This document shows positions 10,329-21,989 of a stretch of 64,000 nucleotides of DNA, one piece after another. The translations under genes and the position numbers were made by a program. How positions within the stretch are numbered: the first letter of the stretch is position 1; each line of letters opens with the position of its first letter. The DNA is from Hysterangium stoloniferum (taxonomy: Eukaryota > Basidiomycota > Agaricomycetes > Hysterangiales > Hysterangiaceae), in assembly GCA_015178975.1 (NCBI GenBank), contig WHVD01000010.1, forward strand, positions 1,426,001 to 1,490,000, in the 5' to 3' direction. Below the pieces are notes generated by a model. The model did no database searches and was not told the origin of the DNA. It worked only from the letters and a program-made list of their open reading frames with translations.

Positions 10329-11066
10329 CAGTGGCTCTGATATTGGGATGCTGGACAAAGGTATGAACAAGTTGTGGGGGCTGAAAGACAGAGATCACAA
10401 CATAAACCAAGTGTTGGGGTCCCAAGGCAGTGTGTGAGGAGTATGCTTTTACCACAGTTTCCTTATGGTAAAACACTCCTTTTATTTTATTTATATTTTA
10501 CACATTTTATTTATATTTTTCTATCCTTTATATTCTTCAAATATTGCACCATTTTATGAGTTTGAAGCTTTGTGTATACTTGTGGGTGCACTTGGCACCA
10601 AATAGAAACTCAGACACACTTTTACCCAAGCACCACCACTCGTAAGACATAAGTTAGGTCTACAGCGAGCGGTGATCAGGGTAACATGTCAGCTAACACA
10701 TAGGTAGCATTATCTGAGCTATCTAACACTTCAGACCTCGAACTATAGCAGTCAAGGCCTCCACTCGAATCATCATTCTTCCCATTCTACTCATTTCTTC
10801 GTACAGTGACTCAAAAAACCCTTCCAATGTTTGGTACTTCAGATGTATATCCTTGATAGCTCAGAGGATAAAAATGCAGAAATATCAAAAGTATTTGTGA
10901 GCGTGCTCTATCATATATAGATTGTGGAAATACAATTTCATTATGTAAGCTCCAAATATGGAAATACTACAAATATATATATACAGGAGACTCATTGGAA
11001 GGGTTTTTTGGCCAGCAGCATTGATGACTATAAATGCTCATAGTCATGTGACCTTGTTGATTGTTA

Positions 11067-12116
11067 GGACGATCTAATAAATTAGATCGTGATCTTTGCA
11101 ATGGGAGTGTTTAAGCTCCACTACACTGGAACCCTTTCCTGTCACCTTTGTCTCTTGCCACCATCATCTGAGTGGCCGGCCCTCAAGGTATTGTGCAGCC
11201 TTGCCTTGAGTACTTTTCTTTTCTTCTTTTTCTTTTTGGAATCTCCACCCAGACACCACTAGCATGGTCCGTTTGTCCTTCCCAACAGGGGGTTCAGAAA
11301 ATGGGTGGTACAGATATCCTTCATCCTTCTTGAAGTCCATCCTGCCTTTCTGTCAAACACCCTGGATCTTCGAACCACAATGGCTTATCCCGCAATACAC
11401 TACACTTGGACTTCCTCATCCCATTACTGCCATGTTCCTCTGACTGAACCATAATGGCTATTCTACACCGTACCGCCCTTGCCGGCTCATTGCTGCCTAC
11501 ATTCCTAGATAATCCAGTGGCTCTTTGAAGACATAGCATCTCAGACTTCCTGTTTTTCATCCCGGCAGGATACTCCAACAACATTCTTCTTTGGTGACAT
11601 TCGTGATATGTTCACTCCTGGCCCTCCGTGCCTCCACTCCATTCTTCTTGTGGGCTCGCTCATGTCCCCATCAGCATGCTTTGTGCAATGGAGCCTGTGG
11701 CCCCCGGATTCGCTTCCACTGGGGGTCTGCTCACCAAACACGGACAGAGACAAAGATAGGACGGTCTAATAAATTAGATCATGGTCTCTGCAATGGGAGT
11801 GTTTAAGCTCCGCTACACTGGAACCCTTTCCTGTCACCTTTGTCTCTTGCCACCATCATCTGAGTGGCCGGCCCTCAAGGTATTGCTCAGCCTTGCCTTG
11901 AGTACTTTTCTTTTTCCCACCATCCCACCCTTTCCTGCTCCTTTATTGCCCTAAAACTTGTAGTTTAAATTGAGTTTTCATGTATTTACTACTAGTTTGG
12001 CATGCTGTTGGGGCTCGCTCATGTCCCCATCAGCATGCTTTGTGCAATGGAGCCTGTGGCCCCCGGATTCGCTTCCACTGGGGGTCCACTCACCAAACAT
12101 GGACAGAGACAAAGAT
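11067..12116 (+). repeat. Repeat J, two tandem copies
   Basis: J1 (11,067-11,757) and J2 (11,758-12,116) both start GGACG(A/G)TCTAATAAATTAG and end GACAAAGAT. J2 is the plain unit of about 360 bp. J1 carries about 330-410 bp of extra sequence after 11,230. A third copy is at about 48,125-48,482 in reverse. No coding capacity was recognised, and the family (LTR, SINE or other) is not resolved. Confidence 0.65.
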
Positions 12117-12219
12117 CACCTCCAACTGGGTCCTATCAACAAAATCACGTGATGTCACATGATGTCACATGACCACATTGTGCTGCAGTATAAATACATG
12201 GCCTTTAGCAACTAGCAAT

Positions 12220-12557
12220 GACCCAATTCCCAAAAAGTGCACTTTGCTCTTGCCAGCCAGAATCATATCCTCTCACTGCTTGATGCTGGCCATACAGCTA
12301 GCCACATTTTAGCTCCTACTGGTTATGGCATTGGCACAGTCTTTAGACTTTACTCCAAGCATTGTTGTCATCTCTCTAAGTCCATTGGTGGTCACCCCTC
12401 CAAGCTTTCCACTACCAATATTCACTATGCACAGCATCTCATCAGCTCTGGGAAGGCCGACACTGCTTTTGATGTGGCCAAAGCTCTTAAGAATGTCACC
12501 AACCAGTCCATCTGTACCCAAACTGTGTGCAATAGTCTCAATATGGTTGGGGGTGCC
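12220..12557 (+). pseudogene. Tc1-5 transposase, N-terminal DNA-binding half
   Basis: The open frame from 12,237 (first ATG-like codon) reads a helix-turn-helix domain of Tc1 type. It is recognisable by the LLDAGHTASHI and TVFRLYSKH segments, the basic GGHPSKLS linker and the SICTQTVCNSL helix. It stops where a terminal-repeat-like unit interrupts the gene at about 12,558. Catalytic residues are in the next feature. Confidence 0.65.
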
Positions 12558-12748
12558 TCAATAACCCTTCCAATGTTTGGTACTTCAGATTTACATTCCT
12601 GATAACTCAGAGAATAAAAATGCAAAAATACGAAAGATATTTGTGAATATGCTCTATCATATCTATATTATGGAAATACAGTGCCATTACATAAGCTCCA
12701 AATATGGAAATACTACAAATATTTATATATAGGAGACTCATTGGAAGG
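12558..12748 (+). repeat. MITE-like terminal-repeat unit inside Tc1-5
   Basis: About 190 bp starting CCCTTCCAATG and ending CATTGGAAGG. It is the same unit that forms each end of Tc1-5 (10,816-11,011 and, inverted, 13,252-13,443). Its terminal inversion and size fit a MITE derived from the Tc1-5 terminal repeat. Confidence 0.7.
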
Positions 12749-12759
12749 AACTTTTTGTG

Positions 12760-13212
12760 ATGTTTGGAGAAGGATTTGTGAGATTATGGGGCTACATGCT
12801 GTAGGAAGGACCTAAGTATTCTTTCAAGATAGATGAGAGGATGGATGGGTACCTTTCTCTCAAGATTATGGAGGAGAACCTTCAAGCCAGCCTCAACTAT
12901 TATGGAAAATATGTGGGTAATGCCATCTTTCAGCAAGATCATGACCCTGAACACACCTGCAAGAAGGCCCAGACTTGGTTTCAAGATAATGATTTTAATG
13001 TCCCCCCATGGCCAGCACAGTTTCCAGACCTCAACCCCATTGAATACTTGTGGAATCATAAAAAGAGGGGGATAAGGGATATTGAAGTTGTGGGAGAGGG
13101 TGGAGGAGGAGTGGAACAAGATTGATGTAGAGGTGTGTCAGAATTTGATTGAGAGTATGCCTAGAAGGGTTGCAGGTGTGTTGAAGGCAAAGGATAGCCA
13201 TACTAAGTACTG
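12760..13212 (+). pseudogene. Tc1-5 transposase, catalytic half (DD34E remnant)
   Basis: Reads FQQDHDPEHT (second catalytic Asp) and FPDLNPIEYLW (Glu), 34 residues apart, then slips frame near 13,070. It continues in another frame to the usual C-terminus (NLIESMPRR) and TGA at 13,210-13,212. The first catalytic Asp region is lost. Non-functional. Confidence 0.8.
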
Positions 13213-13504
13213 AATATTAGTAGTTTTGTGGGTCAGAGTTGTTGGCCAAAAAACCCTTCCAATGAGTCTCCTGTATATATATATTTGTAGTATTTCCATA
13301 TTTGGAGCTTATGTAATGGCATTTTATTTCAACAATCTAGATATGATAGAGCATATTCACAAATATTTCCGAGATTTTTGCAATTTTCTCCTCTGAGCTA
13401 TCAAGGATATACATCTGAAGTAACAAACATTGGAAGGGTTTTTTGAGTCACTGTATATAGAACGGTCAGAACTTCTACCACTCTTCACACAGTGGCTCTG
13501 TATC

Positions 13505-15297
13505 CCAAGGCACTGATGTTGGGGGCCAGAAAGGTTATCAAGGTAAGACCAAGTTGTAGGGGCCCAAAAGGGTGAGGATCCTAACAGAACTAGAGACAAC
13601 ACTTATGTAGCTCACTCAACCAGAGGGCTGGAATGTTAAGAGTCATGGGGTAAAGAGTCACAACTTGCTGACAATGCTGTCATTAGAGAGGGAGTGAGGT
13701 GGCTGAAGACTGAACAGGGTAATCCAAGTCAATATTTGAACTGAAGAATAGCAGCATATGTACATGGTAAGAACTTTATACAAAGTATAATGGATGATCA
13801 GAAGGCCAATCAGGAAGTGAACTGTGGTGAGGGGTCAAAGAAACCATAGAAAGGGGTAAGGATCAAACTACAAGTGAATACAATGTAATTAAAGTATACT
13901 AAAGGGTCTGACGTGGCAAATAATGTTTACATGTAGAATGGGTTATGGGAGAGTGTCAGGATAGAGACAGGATGGGATAGCCAAAAGGGAAACCTCTAGC
14001 AAAAGTAAGTGTTAGGGTGCTGCAGGCAGTGGCACCATGGTCTGATAGCAGGGCACTGGAGGGTGAGGAGGGTAAAATGAGGTTGCAGGGGGCTGAATGA
14101 CATGGATCCTAACATCTGATCAAGGAAGTGAGAAGTGATGGGTCAAAGAAAGTATGGAAAGGGGTAAGGATCAAACCAAAAGTGAATATGATATAATTAA
14201 AGTATACATACAGGTGCTATGGGTGCCTGTGGGGTCAATCTTGCCTGGCACTTCAAAGTTGGGTTTGCAGGCATGTACTAAAAGGTATGAGCTGGCAGAG
14301 TATCATTTATATGTCAAGTGGGTGACAGGAGGGTGTTGGGATGGAGATGGAACAGAATGTCAAAGGGGGAAAGCTATAGTAAACCAAGTGTTGGGGCACC
14401 ATAGGTGGTGAACCCATGGTCAGGGTGCCAATAGTGGCACATCAGAGGGTGAGAATGGTAAAACAAGGTTGTGGGGGACCAAATGACAGGGACCCTAACA
14501 TTAATACAGTCTCCAGAGGAAAAGCTAGCAGCTCAATGGACCATACATTAGAGTATGGAGGTGTTAATGTTATGATCCATTCCTGGATGTTTCAATATTC
14601 CAATGTATTCTCTGCCTCTGGAAACTAACTAATCTCCAGATATATCAAACTTTGCCCTTGTTCCATATTTGGTAAATTTTCTGTTGACAAGTATTCATTT
14701 GTTTGTCTATTATGTTCTCAATCTGTAGTATAATAGCTAGAGAGTCTACAGTATATTACATAGTTTCTGCACATTTGTACTTATATCTCATATTAGGATC
14801 CCCATTGTTTTACCCTACACCTGTTTTAAACTTGTAACCCCCCATCATCCCACTATCAGTACCTTTGCTCACAGTATCACCACCTACAGCATCCCCAACA
14901 CTTGTTGTCATTATAGTACAGCCCATTAGCATTCCATTCCATTTTCTTCCCCATCACCATTCTACATATATATCCCATTTTCTACCTCATACCTTTTAGT
15001 ATACTTTGCTATATTGTATTTTAGTCTCACTTGCATTCCCATTTCCTTCTTCTACTTCCTTTTGACCCATCATCACACTCACTTCTCTGATTGGCCCTCC
15101 AATCATCCATCTCCCTGTAGTATAAGGCTCTTTCATGTATGCTACAGTTTCCTTAGTTCAAAAATTGACTTAGATTACCCCCTTCTAGTTCTCAGTCCTA
15201 TTACTCCTATTCTAATATGTACCTCAAAGGCATCTTTGGCAACCTGTGACCCCTTACCTCACAACCCTTAGTACTTTGGCCCTCCAGTCAATTGAGC
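13505..15297. repeat. LTR-A mosaic, no gene
   Basis: 13,505-14,560 resembles reverse-oriented LTR-A. 14,790-15,297 is forward LTR-A (GGATCCCCATTGTTTTACCC start, CCCTCCAGTCAATTGAGC near the end). The latter continues at 41,041 on the far side of the nested complex. Short ORFs here have no recognisable domain. Confidence 0.55.
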
Positions 15298-15496
15298 TAC
15301 AGTGGGGGGACAAAACTGTTCCAATGATTTTTTATATGTCAAAGAATGTTGAATACCTCAATGAGTACTTGACCAATTGACCTGAAATTTTTAATTTAGG
15401 TAGTCATATATGTTGGCTATATACCCTAAGAATTCTATGACATGAGCATTATTTGTCATCAAACTATAAATCAAATACTAATGCAATCTCATTGGA

Positions 15497-17022
15497 TGTA
15501 ATGTATTATTACTATTTAGCATACTTGTTACGACTGTGTCGCAACCCTATCAGTCCCGAGGTTATTGCCACTTATCAATGTTTCAAGTCATCATCTTGGA
15601 AACCATCGGCCCTGAAGCTGACATATGTTTTCATGAAGATCAAACTCCGTTTACGCCCACGTCAAAATAACTCATATTGTCTGGTCAAACTTTTGATACG
15701 TCCCTTTTATTATGTTGATCCGTTCAATCTTATGTTTCACATATGTCTATCTATATTTGTAGTCCTTGAACTATTTCCTTTTATCATAATCCCGCTCTCA
15801 GTTATCATCGGCCTCCGAACTAATCATAAACTTCCCGTTCCTAGTCAAGCTTATTGTTAATGCCATTTTCCGCCCTTCTCCCCATTAGTATTTTCTAGAT
15901 GCCTGTTACTTGTATATGAACCCGCTGTAGTTGTAGTTACTAGGCAATCAGAATATCAACTCAGAATACCCTCATACATCTGTAACAGTCCCATACTAAG
16001 ACCCCCCCCCATCCACCTTCGTGTGCGCTCGCCCACTCCCGGCCCCGACCCCTTGGCCCGACACTCGACTTGTCCTTCAGTTCCAATCGGTATCTCGCCG
16101 AAAGGAGCTCTTTAGGATTAGTCTTCACCCGCCCGAAATCTAAGGACACCCTACGGATATTTGCGAGGGCGCAGCACATAAGCTGAAGCCAAGTCCTTCC
16201 GATTGGTCCCTGTCGGCCACCGACATTAGTCAATTTTCAGTTCTTAACAATACTTGTAAACTCTTTTACTTGAGTTAAGTAGCGTAGCTTGAGAAAGGAG
16301 ATTCAAATTCAAATTAATCTGTATGTAGGAGTTTTGTCAATTAAATCAGTATCCACTTTTATTCAACTACATACGTGCCCGTGTCCCTTTTCTGAGGAGA
16401 AAGCTCAACTCAAGGAAACAAGACGGTCAACAGATTGGCAAGGAGAGTACTCAACTTAAGCACAATGTGTGGACCTAGTAGGGAAGTGTAGCTAAATGAG
16501 CAAGTGATGTGATATTGAATGATATCCTAAATACATGATTTGAGCCTGTATTTATACTAGTCCAGGATCCTGCTTAGTAATGTGACTAGGAGAATGAGTC
16601 AGTATTTCCCATACTTGACTCATAATTGTATTTCAGAGTCATCCAACCAGCTATGACTATGTATCTGAGTCATAGCTCTGATCATAACTCATTGCATAGT
16701 CATATTGATATGACTCACCAATGAGTCATCTCCCTCAATATGTAGTCAAGGAGATGGGGTAGATTGCATACTATAAGGGCTAGAGATACCTTATTAGTAT
16801 GTAATCCATGACTCTGCTGGTTTCCATGGCAGTGCCACCTAGCTACTTAGGGTTAAGATATGCTAATTCTAGGGTTTAGAGCTACAGTAGCAATAAATCT
16901 TATGTTATCAGAACAATGACATCTTAAACTCTTGAGCCAAAGTTAAAGGATCCAGTCCTCTACTATTTGACTAATGTCCCTTAAAGGTTAAACAAAGAAA
17001 CAAAGTGATAAAATATATGACA
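15497..17022 (-). repeat. 3' LTR of element G, with a solo LTR inside
   Basis: About 797 bp after removing the TGTTACGAC-family LTR at 15,526-16,249. The sequence matches the 5' LTR at 31,988-35,156. At 32,003-32,018 the 5' LTR shows the empty version of the insertion site (GCATACTTGTAAACTC). A polypurine tract GAATGAGGGGA (minus strand) adjoins it at about 17,026-17,036. Confidence 0.9.
15526..16249 (+). mobile_element. Solo LTR-B, copy 1 (724 bp)
   Basis: TGTTACGACTG...GTTCTTAACA with target duplication atact (15,521-15,525 and 16,250-16,254). It has the shared GCAGCACATAAGCTGAAGCC motif at 16,171-16,190. No coding. Confidence 0.95.
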
Positions 17023-17250
17023 ATAATCCCCTCATTCTTTCAGTTTGAGCAAACCTAGTCATAGTCTGACACCTGCATCATCCTAAAAGTCTTATTTTCA
17101 GCACATTCATCTTTCTCTCCAATAGCTGTCCTTTTGAGAGGGAAACCTTCCTTGGCATTATCTAAAAGTCTCTTCAACTTGAAACAATAAGATTTGTCAG
17201 ATTCAGAGGATGAGCTGGAAGCTGATGGTATGAGAATGTCGTTTCTAGGG
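17023..17250 (-). other. 3' untranslated region and polypurine tract of G
   Basis: Serine-rich remnants of ORF3 fade out here. The purine tract next to the LTR at 17,022 primes plus-strand DNA synthesis in this class of element. Confidence 0.5.
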
Positions 17251-18249
17251 TTGAAAGTTCATTTTGCGAATGGGATGTTGTAGTCAGAGTCGCTGGATGA
17301 CGAGCTGAACAGGGGAGGTGTAGGACAATTTATGACTGTTTTTCGAGAGTTGTAAGTACTTTGAAGATTATTAAGAATGTAACGTCCTTACTATGTGTTT
17401 CTTTAGCGACATCGCCATTGACCTTTTCAAAAGTAATCGGCTAAGGTTTTCATCGACTAAAGTGCATAATTAGTTAATGGATAATTTTTAGAAACAAAAA
17501 TGGCATACTGGACGGATAACGAATGGGGCGGCGGTCGCAAATTCTAAGTATGTCCAGCAATGTCCATTGTTCGCTGTCAACTTGATCGGCAAGCAACCAT
17601 GAAGGGTGAGTAAAGTATGTGGAAGGAGCAACAGGATCCTCTGCCCAGGTCCATCCACAATTTGCTCTAGAGGTAAGACACTTTTCTTTTGCTTTTTCCA
17701 TCCACACGATTAATCGCCAAATGCGCTGTTGAAAGGTGACAACACGGGTTCAGATTTGTTCTCACATTCTGGTAATCTTCAATGGATTCATGAGCAGATC
17801 CTCAAAGGAGCTCATTTTGGGGGGAGGCATTCTGATGGTGGCGCATTTTCATAGGGATAACATGAGGTGTCACATAGTTGTTAACGTGGGGGACTACACC
17901 TTGCGCTGCTTGTATGATATTGCATTCAACCTGCATTCCAACCTTCCAAATACCCTCCATAAGAGATTTACAACCGTAAAAGATGATTTTGCCATTGAAC
18001 TGATGTGCTATAAAGTTGGCGTTGGTCATTTTCGTATTGGATCAGGTGAGGTGTTGGTGCCCGAGTGGTTGCTGTGATAACTAGAGCTTGCTTGGGCAAA
18101 TGACCACTGAAGTCGAGCATGATAATGGGGGGTGGTTCGACCATGTTAAACAAGAGTGACAATAATGTGTGTCGAGCAGAGGTAGCCCGTCGTGTAGAAG
18201 TACGAAGTTGGTTAGGGAAAAGTGTATAGTTGCAGAGGTAATGTGTCAT
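17250..18249 (-). pseudogene. ORF3 homologue of element G, frameshifted
   Basis: Three overlapping reading pieces (18,249-17,968, 18,029-17,802 and 17,707-17,474) line up in order with ORF3 of E1 (6,445-7,167). There is a PPP start segment, then NGKIIFYGC against NGTTLWFLD, ECNIIQAAQG against NCHFIITAAH, VWMEKAKEKC against VWMAKAMKC, and DQVDSEQWTLLDI against DQEDVELWTFKNL. A serine/aspartate-rich tail (SSSSSDSDY, about 17,290) follows. It is at the same place as in E1, between chromodomain and polypurine tract. It is broken by frameshifts. Function unknown. Confidence 0.6.
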
Positions 18250-18376
18250 GTATGTTTATGAAATTGTTGAGAAAACGTGTATCGCTCGCAGAGGTAACAC
18301 GTTGGTTTTTTATGAAGTTTTCTGAGGAAACAGGGTGTAGAGAGTGTTGGATTTCGTTGAGAAAGGAGTCGTTGAT

Positions 18377-18383
18377 TATATAG
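18377..18383 (-). promoter_or_regulatory. TATA box before ORF3 of G
   Basis: TATATAA on the minus strand, 128 bp before the upstream ATG at 18,249. It corresponds to the TATATAAGG before ORF3 of E1. Confidence 0.45.
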
Positions 18384-18433
18384 AGCATTGACGGTATAAA
18401 TCTGAAACCTTTGTTTCAGTTCTTTAAAGATTT

Positions 18434-18660
18434 TCACACCCTAGTTGCTTCCCATTCTCGTAGTATTTCAGGGGCATTCTTGAGATTTCTACATGGCAAC
18501 CATTCATTGTAGCTAGGAGAGTACCCTTGAAAACATACTCGAAACAGTTTGATTTTTCGTCCATTCTTGGATCGCAACCATTTAGAATCGATGATTTTTT
18601 CGACTTTGTATTCTGGTAACCTTTCGAAGTCTTCTCTATTCATTTCTTTCACTGGTCGAA
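18434..18660 (-). pseudogene. Chromodomain end of G pol
   Basis: Reads LPEYKVEKIIDSKWLRSKNG, FRVCFQGYSP, NEWLPCRNLKNAPE, the same module as in E1. The connection to integrase (18,660-18,900) has frame breaks, so it is a remnant. The Cys in CFQGYS and CRNLK replaces Arg of E1. Confidence 0.8.
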
Positions 18661-18901
18661 GTCCAAATTCTTTGGGAGAGGATCAGTATTGCTCAAGGTG
18701 AGTGATGTTGATTACCGGGTGAGTACCATAGGATGCAGGCATTCATAATTGGTAAGTCACGGGACTGATATTGTCGATTATCTCGAAGGGTCCATCGTAC
18801 CTCATTAGTAATTTTTGACCTCGTCCTTTAGTGTTTCTAAGTAATGAGAGTGAATGTGGATTGATCACAACTTGGTCTCCAACACTAAATTCTTTAATAA
18901 G

Positions 18902-20249
18902 TCACCCTTGATTGTAGTAGCATTTTTGAAACACTTGACTAACCAATAATGCATCTTTGGCTTGATTCCTAAGTGCTCGGAAACTTTCAATAAATTCATT
19001 TCCTTTAGAACTTCGATTTTGGTTACTTGTAGACAAGTCTGACTCTAGGATTTCAGCACGATCCATGATGTGAGATCCTGGGCTGAGAAATCCAAGGTGA
19101 GTCTGGGGTTGATAGCCATATAGTAGGAATGTGGGAGAAAAGCCAGTACTGGAGTGTATGCTTGAGTTGTATGCCAAGGAAATCCGTCAAGGATTTCTGT
19201 CCAATTGTTTCGCTCTGGACCAATATAGGTACGTAAAGCTATTTCTCAGATTTGATTCATGATTTCCATTTGTCCATCTGCCTGCAGATGATATGCTGTA
19301 GTCAATCCTCTTTTGATTCCAGTTTGTTTGCATACTGATTCCCAAAAGGCTCCTGTCCACTTAGGATCATGATCAGATATGATCTGTCTGGGCAGTCCAT
19401 ATTTGGTGATTATGTTCTTGAAGAAGAAGGCACCTATATCTTCTTCTTTGTTACTGGTGAGGCATGGTAGAAAGGTCACAAACTTGGTAAGCTTGTCTAC
19501 TATGACAAATATATTGTCGAATCCATTGCTTTCTGGTAGCTCCGGGATGAAATCCATGGTTACAACTTCAAAAGGTCTATCAGGGATAGGGATTGGTTGT
19601 AGCAGGCCATAGGGAGCATGTTTTCTGATTTTGGATTTTTGACAGATATCACAAGTGAGGACAAATTTTAATATGTCTCTACTCATTCTCAGCCAGTAAT
19701 AACCACTTGCAATTTTGTTGTAGGTTTTGTAATAGCCAGAATGTGATCCTTTGGTTAGCTGATCATGAGGTTCAACCATGATTTCGGCATGTTTATCCTT
19801 AGGTATAGCAAGTCGAATATTTCCTGCTAAATCCTCAAAATAAATTAATCTATCATCTCCAAGAGAATATTGCAGAAATCGTGGATTGTCCCAGTTGTCT
19901 TCATTGCGGAGGGCTTCCAGCACTTTTATGAAGTGAGCATCGAATGAGTAGGACTCTCTAATCGAGTTGATTTCCTTGGGATTGATGTCAATGATAACGG
20001 TATAGCCTTTTGCAGTCTGATAAGGAATTTCTATTTCTCCCACCTCATGAACTGATAATTCAATAGGAGTTGTGTAGACTTGGGATGTTGGTGCATAGTC
20101 ATCATCAATGGTTTGACTACATAACGTGAGAACTTCACATTCAAATTCTCCTTCAAATTCATTGAAGAAGTTTTGCATTGGTTCCATGCTTTGTTGTAGC
20201 TCAACACTGATAGCTTGATCTGTAATTGGGCCATCTTCTGGAGGGACTC
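18902..20249 (-). pseudogene. Integrase of element G
   Basis: A long open stretch (20,187-19,246) holds the H2C2 zinc finger (GSHSGYYKTYNKI, CDICQKSK) and the integrase core Asp (TMDFIPELPES), Asp (IISDHDPKW) and Glu (DGQMEIMNQ). A TGA at 19,246-19,248 and a frameshift near 19,180 break it. 19,177-18,902 continues with AYNSSIHSSTGFSPTFLLYG. Upstream, the frame runs into LTR-E2 at 20,250 and resumes at 26,697. Confidence 0.88.
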
Positions 20250-21071
20250 TGATGTATTAGCCTTATTTTAATACTATTTTCCAAAAAAGGAGTCCAATGC
20301 TCTATCAAAATGTGCAAATACTCAATTCACTGCAAGGTAAAATAATTTAAGTATTTGATATTAATCAGTGGCAGCCTAAATAGACTTAGAACCCCTGAAG
20401 TCAAGAGTTTACTTGAATATATGCACCCTACTTCGCAAAGAAGGTTTTGAGAGCTGCTTGTGCAAGCTTGTTCTTTTTCTGTGAAAATATGTACTTAAAA
20501 TATGAATAACAATTCACTGATTCAGAATCTAGATTCAACTTCAATTCTAGCTAGTTTATATATATTTTATACTATTTATCAAACAGTAAAAATATTTATA
20601 AACAGGTCAAAAGATTAGATATAGAATAAAACACTATTTGGCTAATATATGATTTATTTACACTAACCTACAGGGTCTACTGTGATACTAACTTATCAGG
20701 ATCTTAATGTAGTCTTAGGATCTTGCAAGGATATTCTCAGTATTTATTTATGTGAATATGCTTTACTGATTCACAATAAATGAGCAAGGGAACAGGAATT
20801 ATTTGTAATGTAATAATCAGTCAAATTACTCAACAAGAGGTGACTGAGAATCCTGATTGGTAGGATTATTGTCAGAAGCTCAACAAGAGGTGACAAAGGA
20901 ATCCTGAGTTAACTTAGGTCAGCAGCTCAACTAGAGGTGACTAAGTGTTTGTATATATTTATCCAACAGCCCAACTAGGGGTGGAATATAACTGCTTGCT
21001 ACAGTGGTACACTGATGTGGCTGATAAAATGTAGTAAAGATGATATGTTTATTCAAGGCTGGAGCTGAGCT

Positions 21072-21080
21072 CCTTATATA
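21072..21080 (-). promoter_or_regulatory. TATA box of LTR-E2
   Basis: TATATAAGG on the minus strand, 40 bp downstream of the repeat array in that orientation. An AATAAA follows at about 21,048-21,053. The layout (enhancer-like array, TATA, polyadenylation signal) fits a U3-R boundary of an LTR. Confidence 0.6.
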
Positions 21081-21119
21081 CATTTTGGTCTGAGACATTT
21101 AGAAGATTCTAGAAGATTG

Positions 21120-21731
21120 AATGATGTCATTCTGGAAGGAATGATGTCATTCTGGAAGGAATGATGTCATTCTGGAAGGAATGATGTCATTCTGGAAGGA
21201 ATGATGTCATTCTGGAAGGAATGATGTCATTCTGGAAGGAATGATGTCATTCTGGAAGGAATGATGTCATTCTGGAAGGAATGATGTCATTCTGGAAGGA
21301 ATGATGTCATTCTGGAAGGAATGATGTCATTCTGGAAGGAATGATGTCATTCTGGAAGGAATGATGTCATTCTGGAAGGAATGATGTCATTCTGGAAGGA
21401 ATGATGTCATTCTGGAAGGAATGATGTCATTCTGGAAGGAATGATGTCATTCTGGAAGGAATGATGTCATTCTGGAAGGAATGATGTCATTCTGGAAGGA
21501 ATGATGTCATTCTGGAAGGAATGATGTCATTCTGGAAGGAATGATGTCATTCTGGAAGGAATGATGTCATTCTGGAAGGAATGATGTCATTCTGGAAGGA
21601 ATGATGTCATTCTGGAAGGAATGATGTCATTCTGGAAGGAATGATGTCATTCTGGAAGGAATGATGTCATTCTGGAAGGAATGATGTCATTCTGGAAGGA
21701 ATGATGTCATTCTGGAAGGAATGATGTCATT
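21120..21731. repeat. 20-bp perfect tandem array, 30 copies, heat-shock-element-like
   Basis: Unit AATGATGTCATTCTGGAAGG repeated 30 times without a single difference (21,120-21,719), plus 12 bp of a 31st. Every unit has TTCTGGAA, a match to the inverted nTTCnnGAAn core bound by heat shock factors, and TGATGTCA, close to a CRE/ATF site. Flanks hold more such pairs (TTCTAGAA, GAATATTC several times). Confidence 0.95.
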
Positions 21732-21989
21732 TAGAATTTTCTAGAGCATTGTGGAAGGTTCTAACTACTTCTAAGACACTATAGAATATTCTTGGCATAA
21801 TAGAACTTTCTGGAATCTTATAGAATATTCTACAATATTCTATCTATTATTAGAACCTACTATCTACTAAGGTAGGCATCACTGTAGTTCAGCACCTTAT
21901 AATCATATTACTAAGTGCCAAGAGTGGCCAAATTTGTGAATCAAATTTTTGAAAACTTTATTATGAAGTCAAAAAATGAATTGGAGTCA

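Larger units (their letters stand above)
10804..13453 (+). mobile_element. Tc1/mariner element Tc1-5, decayed and interrupted
   Basis: Ends CAGTGACTC / GAGTCACTG with TA on both sides. The long terminal repeats have ACCCTTCCAATG at the outer edge and its inverse CATTGGAAGGGT at the inner edge (left about 10,804-11,013, right about 13,246-13,453). A third copy of this about 190-bp terminal-repeat unit lies inside at about 12,558-12,748, between the two halves of the transposase. A block of J repeats (11,067-12,116) is also inside. Confidence 0.85.
10433..13499 (+). mobile_element. Solo LTR-H, copy 2, split by Tc1-5
   Basis: Starts TGTGAGGAG and ends CTCTTCACA, with perfect target duplication cagtg at 10,428-10,432 and 13,500-13,504. 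Tc1-5 (10,804-13,453) is inserted at its TATATA site, so the LTR itself is only about 415 bp. It is inverted relative to copy 1, 104 bp away, and the two could form a hairpin. Confidence 0.85.

Noticed and set aside
11067..12116. tRNA-derived SINE for repeat J
   Set aside because: No A-box/B-box pair or tRNA fold could be recognised, and no A-rich tail.
15300..17022. Unclassified 1.5-kb repeat with inverted ends
   Set aside because: Target duplications and the matching copy at 31,988-35,156 show it is one LTR of element G next to a Tc1 terminal repeat.
21120..21731. CRISPR-like array
   Set aside because: The 20-bp repeats are directly adjacent with no spacers, and the window is eukaryotic. 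It is a tandem satellite.
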